From assembly GCA_947473475.1 (NCBI GenBank), contig CANJBZ010000011.1:32322-96321 (forward strand): a stretch of DNA of 64,000 nt, in the 5' to 3' direction. This DNA is from Alphaproteobacteria bacterium. Lineage in GTDB: Bacteria; Pseudomonadota; Alphaproteobacteria; Micropepsales; Micropepsaceae. The position numbers were made by a program, and so were the translations under genes. This document shows positions 57,938-64,000 of the stretch, piece by piece. Each line of letters opens with the position of its first letter. Position 1 is the first letter of the stretch. Under the pieces are notes generated by a model. That model was not told where the DNA came from. It ran no database searches and was given only the letters and a program-made list of their open reading frames with translations.

Positions 57938-59221
57938 ATGGATTCCAAACGCACGAACCGTAGAGATCTCTTAAAGGGCGGGGCCGCGCTTGCGGGCGGG
58001 GCCGCAGCGCTCGGTTCATTGCCGGCATTTGGCCAGCAAGAGCATGACCATGTGATGGCCGTCGGCGGCGCCCCGAACGACTATCCCATGATCATGGGCA
58101 GCAAGGAGGAGATCGAATACGGTCAGCGCTCCAAATTCGTGACTTCGGTACGCATGGCGCATCCGATGGGCGGCCGGAATTCACCCGACGATTTCGGAAA
58201 AGTGTTCCACGTCGCCACCCCGCTGCAGGATCATGTCGGCGTGGTCACGCCAACCTCGCTCCACTATGTGGCGACGACCCGCGGCTCCTACATGCCGGAC
58301 ATCGATCCCGCGAAGCACACGCTGACCATTCATGGCTTGGTGGATCGGTCCCTGACCTTCACCATGGACGATCTGAAGCGCCTTCCCTCCGTCAGCCGGT
58401 TGCAATTCATCGAATGCGCGGGAAACCGGCACAACGGCCGGCAAAAGACCGTGCAGGAATCGCACGGTATGACCAGCTGCGCCGAATGGACCGGCGTACT
58501 GCTTTCAACGCTGCTGAAGGAAGCCGGCCTGAAAGGCAACGCGACCTGGTTCGTCGCGGAAGGCGCCGAAGAAGTGAAAGGCGCATCCAGCATGCCCATC
58601 GCCAAGGCGATGGCCGATTGCATGGTGGCCTACGGTATGAACGGCGAACCTGTGCGGCCGCAGAACGGTTTTCCGCTGCGCCTCTGCGTTCCCGGCTTCG
58701 AGGGCATCTTCAACACCAAATATCTGCGGCGCATCAAAATCGTCGACCACTACTACATGAACTACAACGACTACGGTCATCTCGATAAGGAACCGGCGGA
58801 AGCCGCCCTCGCCTTTCAGATCGGCCCCAAATCGGTCATCACGAAACCGTCCGGCGGGCAGCGGCTCTCCGGCAAAGGATATTACGAGATCACCGGGCTC
58901 GCGTGGTCCGGCGGCGGCGCCATTCGTAGCGTGGAAGTATCCACGGACGGTGGCAAGAAGTGGAACCCCGCCGAGATCAAGGCAACGCCCCAGCGCATGG
59001 CGCACACCCGATTCGGCTATATGTGGAATTGGGATGGCAACGAGACCGAGATTATTTCGCGCTGTACCGACGAAATCGGACAACGGCAGCCGACACGACA
59101 AGAGGTCGCCAAATACTGGAACGTGCCTTTCGATAGAAATTACAGAATGCCCGGCCTGGATAACAGCGTGATGCCGTGGAAGATCGCCAGAGACGGGAGC
59201 ATCACCAATGGGCTCGCTTAA
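57938..59221 (+). CDS. soxC: SoxC-like sulfite dehydrogenase molybdenum subunit
   Basis: A 427-residue exported enzyme. A Tat signal (NRRDLLKGGAALAGG) is followed by the oxidoreductase molybdopterin-binding domain with the molybdenum-ligating Cys in LQFIECAGNRHNGR, MTSCAEWTGVLLSTLLKEAG, and the Mo-co dimerisation domain with GLAWSGGGAIRSVEVSTDGGKKW. SoxC with SoxD oxidises sulfur intermediates or sulfite to sulfate. The gene overlaps the cytochrome gene by 14 bases. It is the second Mo-enzyme system in this window. Confidence 0.9.
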   Translation: MDSKRTNRRDLLKGGAALAGGAAALGSLPAFGQQEHDHVMAVGGAPNDYPMIMGSKEEIEYGQRSKFVTSVRMAHPMGGRNSPDDFGKVFHVATPLQDHVGVVTPTSLHYVATTRGSYMPDIDPAKHTLTIHGLVDRSLTFTMDDLKRLPSVSRLQFIECAGNRHNGRQKTVQESHGMTSCAEWTGVLLSTLLKEAGLKGNATWFVAEGAEEVKGASSMPIAKAMADCMVAYGMNGEPVRPQNGFPLRLCVPGFEGIFNTKYLRRIKIVDHYYMNYNDYGHLDKEPAEAALAFQIGPKSVITKPSGGQRLSGKGYYEITGLAWSGGGAIRSVEVSTDGGKKWNPAEIKATPQRMAHTRFGYMWNWDGNETEIISRCTDEIGQRQPTRQEVAKYWNVPFDRNYRMPGLDNSVMPWKIARDGSITNGLA

Positions 59222-59765
59222 ATTCGCAGCGATTGCACTGCTCCTGGCGAGCCCCGTGCTCGCGCAGACCTATGGAGTGGGACGCCCGACAACCCCGGAA
59301 GAACTGCGCCGCCTGGATATCTCCATCGGTCCCACGGGGGATGAACTCCCGGTAGGCCGTGGCACAGCCACCGAGGGCGTCAAGCTCTTTCAGTCGAAGG
59401 GCTGTATCGCCTGCCACGGCAAAGCGGGCGCAGGCGGCGGCCCGGCGCCCGCGCTGCAATCGAAAAAAGGCCCAGAGGTCCCCACCTGGGAAAAGGAACA
59501 CATCCTACCCCTGAGCGCGCCTTTCGCGACGACGGTGTGGGATTACATCCATCGCGCCATGCCCGTCGGAAATGAGGGGACTCTTACCGCCGATGAAGCC
59601 TATTCGCTGACGGCCTACCTGCTGTTCGTGAACAAGATCATCCCGGAGGACCAAGTCCTCGACAAACAAAGCCTGCCGAAGGTGAAAATGCCAATCGGCG
59701 ATGACTATGCCCGGCTGCCAGAATGGAAGCCCGGCACACCAAGGCTTGCTGGTTACCCGTACTAG
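59208..59765 (+). CDS. SoxD-like c-type cytochrome
   Basis: A 185-residue exported cytochrome. A signal peptide (to about SPVLAQT) precedes GVGRPTTPEELRRLDISIGPTGDELPVGRGTATEG and one haem site GCIACHGKAG, with the axial methionine probably in RAMPVGNEG. It overlaps the SoxC gene and is its likely electron acceptor. SoxD proper has two haems and is about twice as long, so this is a shortened, SorB-like form. Confidence 0.85.
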   Translation: MGSLKFAAIALLLASPVLAQTYGVGRPTTPEELRRLDISIGPTGDELPVGRGTATEGVKLFQSKGCIACHGKAGAGGGPAPALQSKKGPEVPTWEKEHILPLSAPFATTVWDYIHRAMPVGNEGTLTADEAYSLTAYLLFVNKIIPEDQVLDKQSLPKVKMPIGDDYARLPEWKPGTPRLAGYPY

Positions 59766-59788
59766 TCCAACCTATTCACGGCGTGCGC

Positions 59789-60583
59789 ATGATGAAACAG
59801 AATGCTTGTTTCGGACGCCTGAACAGCGGCCTCATATCCGCTGCGATCGCAGTCGTGATGGCTGTTGCGTTCCCCTCTGCGTCTTTCGCGCAGGTCAAAG
59901 TCATTCTCTCGAATGGATTTGGGGCGGCGTATCGAGAGGCGCTTCCGGACTTCGAGAAATCCTCGGGGATCAAAGTCACTACCGCGATGGGAGCGTCACA
60001 AGGCAACGGTCCCAACACGATCGGGGCGCAGCTGCGGCGCGGCGAACCTGCGGATGTGGTGATCATGAACAAGGCGGGGCTCGACGATCTGATCGCCGAG
60101 GGCAAAATCGCCAAGGGGACGAACGTGGATTTAGCCCAGACGCTTCTTGCGGTGGCTATCCGGTCCGGTTCGCCCAAGCCCGATGTCAGCACGGTCGATG
60201 CGTTCAAAAAGACGCTGTTGAGCGCGAAATCCGTTTCGGTCGATGCCAGCACATCCGGGATTTATCTCACCACGAAAGCCTTTCCGCGCCTTGGTATCGC
60301 CAAGGAGATGGAAGGTAAAACCATCAAAGAGGGCGCTCCCGGCGTTGCCAGCGGAAAGGCCGACATCGCGGTGATGCTGGTGAGCGAAATCCTGCCGGTA
60401 AAAGGCGTCGAGGTGGTTGCTCCCGTCCCAGCGGAAATTCAGGAGCCTTCCACGTTTTCAGCGGCCGTCGTGGTTGGCGCAAAAGAAGTCGAAGCCGCAA
60501 AAAAGTTGATCGCGTTTCTCGCCTCGCAGCGTGCGTCCGCCGCCATCAAACACAGCGGAATGGAACCGTTAGGCCGCAAGTAA
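59789..60583 (+). CDS. ModA-like molybdate-type substrate-binding protein
   Basis: A 264-residue periplasmic protein of the extracellular solute-binding family that includes ModA. A signal peptide ends around SASFAQ. The mature part has VKVILSNGFGAAYREALPDFEKSSGIKV, GANTIGAQLRRGEPADVVIMNKAGLDDLI and SVDASTSGIYLTTKAF. Binding residues cannot be assigned with confidence, so the ligand may be molybdate, tungstate or an organic anion. No ModB/ModC permease genes follow, though it lies directly after the Mo enzyme SoxC-SoxD pair. Confidence 0.8.
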   Translation: MMKQNACFGRLNSGLISAAIAVVMAVAFPSASFAQVKVILSNGFGAAYREALPDFEKSSGIKVTTAMGASQGNGPNTIGAQLRRGEPADVVIMNKAGLDDLIAEGKIAKGTNVDLAQTLLAVAIRSGSPKPDVSTVDAFKKTLLSAKSVSVDASTSGIYLTTKAFPRLGIAKEMEGKTIKEGAPGVASGKADIAVMLVSEILPVKGVEVVAPVPAEIQEPSTFSAAVVVGAKEVEAAKKLIAFLASQRASAAIKHSGMEPLGRK

Positions 60584-60750
60584 GCTGCCATAAATCATCC
60601 GTTCATAGACAAGCCACCACGAACGAAAAATCCGTCGGGACGCAAACACTTCGACTTCCCCTGTTGAAATCGCCCACCCAGCGTATTCTCGCCAAGTTCG
60701 TATTCTGCCCCCGATCTTCGGATATCCCTGGCCATCGCAGCGCCGGGGCG

Positions 60751-61356
60751 TCACGCAAGTACAGCACTTACTCGCTTGCGTAACGTCGGGAGCAATTCCT
60801 CGTTGAACCAGGGATTGCGCTTGAGCCAGATGTTGTTGCGCGGGCTGGGGTGTGGCAACGGAATCATGGTCTGTCCATAATCGCGCCAGGCCAGCGTCGT
60901 TTCCGTCAAGGTAGCCTTGGCCTTGCCTTTCAGGTGCCATGCCTGCGCGTATTGCCCGATAACCAATGTGAGGCCGATGTTGGGCATTATCGCGAGCAAT
61001 ATGTCGCGCCAAGCCGGGGCGCATTCAGACCGCGGAGGCAGATCACCGGACTTTCCTGTGCCTGGGAAGCAAAATCCCATTGGCAGAATCGCAATGCGTG
61101 TAGCGTCGTAAAAAATTGTCTTATCAATACCCATCCAGTCGCGCAGACGATCTCCGCTGGGGTAGTCAAATGGGACGCCCGTGGCGTGTACGCGGCTGCC
61201 GGGCGCCTGACCGGCGATCAGAATTCTTGCGGCGGGGTGCACTTGCAGGACGGGATGTGGACCGAGTGGCAGATGTCCGGCGCAACGCGTGCATGCTCGA
61301 ACATCCGCGAGCAGAGTTTGCGCCCTTTTCAGTGAAACGGGCGTGTCGACGATCAT
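60751..61356 (-). CDS. Uracil-DNA glycosylase family protein
   Basis: A 201-residue protein of the uracil-DNA glycosylase superfamily (DUF4918/UdgX-like style). The N-terminus has CTRC, then LIAGQAPGSRVHATGVPFDYPSGDRLRDWMG, and near the C-terminus PLPHPSPRNNIWLKRNP, with the HPSxxN-type loop. The cysteines could hold an iron-sulfur cluster as in families 4-5. It removes uracil or related bases from DNA. It stands alone on the minus strand. Confidence 0.85.
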   Translation of the reverse strand: MIVDTPVSLKRAQTLLADVRACTRCAGHLPLGPHPVLQVHPAARILIAGQAPGSRVHATGVPFDYPSGDRLRDWMGIDKTIFYDATRIAILPMGFCFPGTGKSGDLPPRSECAPAWRDILLAIMPNIGLTLVIGQYAQAWHLKGKAKATLTETTLAWRDYGQTMIPLPHPSPRNNIWLKRNPWFNEELLPTLRKRVSAVLA

Positions 61357-61442
61357 GGATGCCCCTTGAATGTTTTACGATGAGGCCACGAGGCTATCCG
61401 CGCGTTGCAGATCAGTCTCCACTCACGCTTTTTCGCCTCGCA

Positions 61443-62393
61443 TTAGAAATCCGGTTTGTCCGCGGTCGGCACGCCTGCCACGCGGGATAGTTCGTGGGGA
61501 TTCTCGGCGCATATGGCTTCGGGCATTTCTGCCGCCTCTTCGTAAGCAGACACACCGGGGCGATAGATGATCGTGGACGACCACGGCATCGTGAAGGCGC
61601 CTTCATCTTCGATGGTCACATCGAGCTGCAAATTCCGGCCCCTGGAATTCACATCCGGGATCACCCCTGAATCGTTGCGGAAGGTGGTCGCAGTCGCTCT
61701 CGCGCCTCGCTCCAATATCCGGTTCGCGGCCTCGTAATCGATCAGCCGGTAGCGCTCGACGACATGTAATTTCTCCGTATGCGGAGTGCCGTACTGATCG
61801 ACCATGGCGTACGGTCCTGCCTTGATCCCGACAGTATCGATCACGAGGGTGTCGCCTTCGTAATGGCCGACGGAATCGCCCAGCCAGGACGGCGTCAGCC
61901 TCGCGGGGTGACTCTGATTGAGGCGTACGCGGCGGACTTCATGATCGAAGACATACACCATCGTGATGCTGCCGGACGTCTGCAGCATTTCCATACCAAG
62001 ATTGTAAAAGATGAAAGGCACTCCACTGGGCCTGCACTGGTTGATCGGGTTCAAAGCAGGGCCGTCCTTCACCTCTTTTTCGCCATGCTCTCTAACCACT
62101 TGTGCTGCCCAGGGCTGCAGAATCGGAGCGGTATAATCGCCGACGCGGCGGCCGCCCGCGCTCACGATGGGAGCGTTGGAGGGGTTGATATTTTTCCCGA
62201 AGATGTCGACCGCCTGCCTTTGGCGGATCGTGTTTCCCACGGGGCCAGGCCCCGAAGCGGGCGGCGGAAAGCCTGGGCCGAGCGTATTGGCCCATAACCG
62301 CGAGAAATCCGGAACCGCATCTCGCCCCAAGGCAGGCGTTGCCGCCATCGCCGCCAACGCGAATAAAAGGAAACCTCCGCGCCACATCTGCAT
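61443..62393 (-). CDS. Exported protein of unknown function
   Basis: A 316-residue exported protein. A signal peptide (FALAAMAATPALGRD) is followed by DFSRLWANTLGPGFPPPASGPGP, PINQCRPSGVPFIFYNLGMEMLQTSGSITMVYVFDHEVRRVRLNQSHP, SWLGDSVGHYEGDTLVIDTVGIK and ERYRLIDYEAANRILERGA. Recurrent hits of this kind occur in soil proteobacteria and acidobacteria without an assigned function. GGGGGAGGT precedes the ATG at 62393. It is transcribed after the MFS transporter on the same strand. Confidence 0.7.
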   Translation of the reverse strand: MQMWRGGFLLFALAAMAATPALGRDAVPDFSRLWANTLGPGFPPPASGPGPVGNTIRQRQAVDIFGKNINPSNAPIVSAGGRRVGDYTAPILQPWAAQVVREHGEKEVKDGPALNPINQCRPSGVPFIFYNLGMEMLQTSGSITMVYVFDHEVRRVRLNQSHPARLTPSWLGDSVGHYEGDTLVIDTVGIKAGPYAMVDQYGTPHTEKLHVVERYRLIDYEAANRILERGARATATTFRNDSGVIPDVNSRGRNLQLDVTIEDEGAFTMPWSSTIIYRPGVSAYEEAAEMPEAICAENPHELSRVAGVPTADKPDF

Positions 62394-62514
62394 GCGAACC
62401 TCCCCCCATGTTTGGCCTGGGCCGCCCGCTTTATAGCCTGCTTTCCGGGCTAAGAGCGCGCCACGCGACCCGGAAACCATCGCCTTCGCACCGGCTTGCT
62501 CACAGGCGGGGCGC

Positions 62515-63789
62515 TCATGTACCCGCTGCGAGTTTTGCCTGCGGCGCCATCGTGCGGCTGAGCGCGAGCACAAGTGCGGCCGACATCGTCAGAGCGCCCG
62601 CCAAAACAACCATGCCAAAGGTGTAGCCACCCGTGGCTTGCCGCAACACACCCATGGTGCTCGATCCGAAGAATGCGCCCAACTGACCGGTGGCGGCGAT
62701 AAGGCCGATGCCGCCTGCCGCCGCCGCCCCGCCGAGGAACGACGATGGAAGGCTCCAGAACGGGCCCTGGGTTGCCTCGATGCATACGACCGCGCAGGCG
62801 AGCGCCGCAAACAAAAGCAGATTTGAGTGTGTAAGGCTGGCGAAGACCAGCCCCAACGCCGCGACAATAACCGGCGCTGCTACGTGCCAGATGCGCTCGT
62901 TCCGTCGATCGCTTGAACGCGCCCACAGGATCATCGCCCCTGCCGCAATAACGTAAGGCGCGGCAACCACGAATCCGACCTCCAGATTGGAAAAGCCCAT
63001 GCCCTGCACAATCAGCGGCAGCCATAGACCGATGCCGAAGCGAGCGAAGCCCGTACCGAAGATCACAAGAGCGAGCACATACACGCGGGGATCGCGCAGC
63101 GCGGACCAAACGTCGCGATGTCCGCCGGTATCTTCCAATGCCAGGCGCGTAGCGATCGTCTCTTTCTCCGCCGGTGCAAGCCATGCCGCGGCATGCGGGC
63201 CATCGGGCAGAAATTTCAGAACGGCAAACGCTAGAACAAAGGCGGGCGCACCTTCGAGCAGAAACAGCCATTGCCAGCCGCGCAAACCGCCGATCCCGTC
63301 CAGCTCCAGAACGAACCCCGAGAGCGGACCGCCGATCACCGTTGCGAGCGGAGCAGCGGCGATGAAGCAGGCGAGAAATTGCGCGCGATAGGTGCGCGGA
63401 AACCAGTAGGTCAAGTAAAGCAACATCCCCGGATAGAAACCGGCCTCCGCAATCCCGAGAAGAAAGCGCAACGCGACGAAGCTCGCCGTCCCCTGTATCA
63501 AGGCGCAGGCGGCCGCGAGGACGCCCCATGTCAGCATGATGCGGAAGATCCAGAAGCGGGCGCCGACCCGCGCCAGAATCACATTGCTCGGAACTTCACA
63601 GAGAAAGTACCCAATAAAAAAAGCGCCCGCGCCGATGCCATAGACACTGGGGGAAAATCCCAAATCCCTGTTCATGGTCAGCGCGGCAAACCCGACATTC
63701 ACACGGTCGAGGAAATTGACGAAGTAGAGCACAACCATGAACGGGATCAGCCGCCACGCGCATTTGGCAAAAATCTGTTGCTCGTTCAT
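62515..63789 (-). CDS. MFS transporter, anion:cation symporter type
   Basis: A 424-residue, 12-helix transporter of the ACS family (phthalate/hexuronate/4-hydroxyphenylacetate permease-like). It begins KCAWRLIPFMVVLYFVNFLDRVNVGFAALTMNRDLGFSPSVYGIGAGAFFIGYFLCEVPSNVILARVGARFWI, with the R/K-rich loop of this family, and has FLLGIAEAGFYPGMLLYLTYWFP and the LFLLEGAPAFVLAF helix. It probably imports an organic anion by symport. The exported protein downstream may share its regulation, but the ligand is unknown. Confidence 0.88.
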   Translation of the reverse strand: MNEQQIFAKCAWRLIPFMVVLYFVNFLDRVNVGFAALTMNRDLGFSPSVYGIGAGAFFIGYFLCEVPSNVILARVGARFWIFRIMLTWGVLAAACALIQGTASFVALRFLLGIAEAGFYPGMLLYLTYWFPRTYRAQFLACFIAAAPLATVIGGPLSGFVLELDGIGGLRGWQWLFLLEGAPAFVLAFAVLKFLPDGPHAAAWLAPAEKETIATRLALEDTGGHRDVWSALRDPRVYVLALVIFGTGFARFGIGLWLPLIVQGMGFSNLEVGFVVAAPYVIAAGAMILWARSSDRRNERIWHVAAPVIVAALGLVFASLTHSNLLLFAALACAVVCIEATQGPFWSLPSSFLGGAAAAGGIGLIAATGQLGAFFGSSTMGVLRQATGGYTFGMVVLAGALTMSAALVLALSRTMAPQAKLAAGT

Positions 63790-64000
63790 TCAGTCCCCCC
63801 CGATATTCAATGTGACTTGAGCCGATCGGCGGCGGTCGCGATAGCGAGAAACAGGTGTAAATGGCGGAGACAAAATGTGCCGGATGGCGGCGTGATTGTG
63901 TACCAGTCTGGTTAAGAGAAAAGGGCTTTGAAGCCCCGGGTTGGTGTTGTGTCATCGCGGGCTGTGAGGCGCGCGTAGCGGAGCGAAGCGCGGGTCACAG
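63790..64000. other. Window-end stretch without a gene
   Basis: It must hold the MFS promoter. Near the end, gggctttgaagcccc (63923 onward) and an imperfect palindrome ctgtgaggcgcgc...gcgcgggtcacag (about 63962-64000) are seen. No gene is recognised. Confidence 0.5.

Overview
The window looks like chromosomal DNA of a free-living, probably soil, alphaproteobacterium; its order cannot be fixed from sequence alone. The evidence is moderately high G+C, an NDUFS4-type complex I accessory subunit between tRNA-Pro and tRNA-Arg, the rlpA-dacC-tmk-holB-tatD-MBL block, CoxG/CoxS/CoxM/XdhC-type molybdenum enzyme genes, a YcbB-type L,D-transpeptidase and many GTG/TTG starts.

Layout. 1-0.3 kb: C-terminus of an RTX/type I secreted protein. 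0.3-7.8 kb, all minus strand: an IscU/SufU-like scaffold, a fused MoeA-like/MocA-like cofactor protein, an OmpR/EnvZ-type two-component pair, XdhC, CoxM, CoxS and CoxG, with no large catalytic subunit nearby. 7.9-16.7 kb: double cold-shock protein, glutaminyl cyclase, two tRNAs around NDUFS4, universal stress protein, DUF2267 protein, Crp/Fnr regulator, SurA, a 643-bp insertion element carrying a GIY-YIG gene (8-bp target duplication), a cupin and an orphan Flp pilin. 16.7-24.6 kb: DHA2 efflux pump, HisI, and a sulfur amino-acid block (MetC, OPT transporter, GNAT, SseA, CysK).

24.7-38.8 kb: a concentration of exported proteins. It holds a metal-ligand-deficient amidohydrolase, a THI5-like protein without a leader, cupins, a tandem GlcG/HbpS protein, two paralogous NHL propellers, an L,D-transpeptidase, an Lpp-like lipoprotein, a cytochrome c, and a fusion of a carboxypeptidase-like domain, a haem c site and a Vgb-like propeller. 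39-45 kb: accessory DNA, with MazG, an AT-rich DUF262-HNH gene (candidate defence nuclease), a truncated duplicate of a MetE-like gene, the intact MetE-like gene, and a DUF559 endonuclease bracketed by inverted copies of a dispersed repeat.

45-52 kb: housekeeping genes (methyltransferase, MBL hydrolase, TatD, HolB, Tmk, DacC, RlpA). 51.6-53 kb: a glutaredoxin-MauE membrane protein divergent from a MerR regulator over a mer-like operator. 53-60.6 kb: more molybdenum chemistry (IorAB-like hydroxylase, SoxC-like sulfite dehydrogenase with its cytochrome, a ModA-like binding protein) plus an exported MBL protein. 60.7-64 kb: uracil-DNA glycosylase, an exported protein of unknown function and an MFS transporter.

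Recurring themes are molybdenum enzymes with their maturation factors, sulfur metabolism, periplasmic propeller and cytochrome proteins, and a family of G/C-rich palindromic repeats at gene ends. No CRISPR array, rRNA or prophage was seen.
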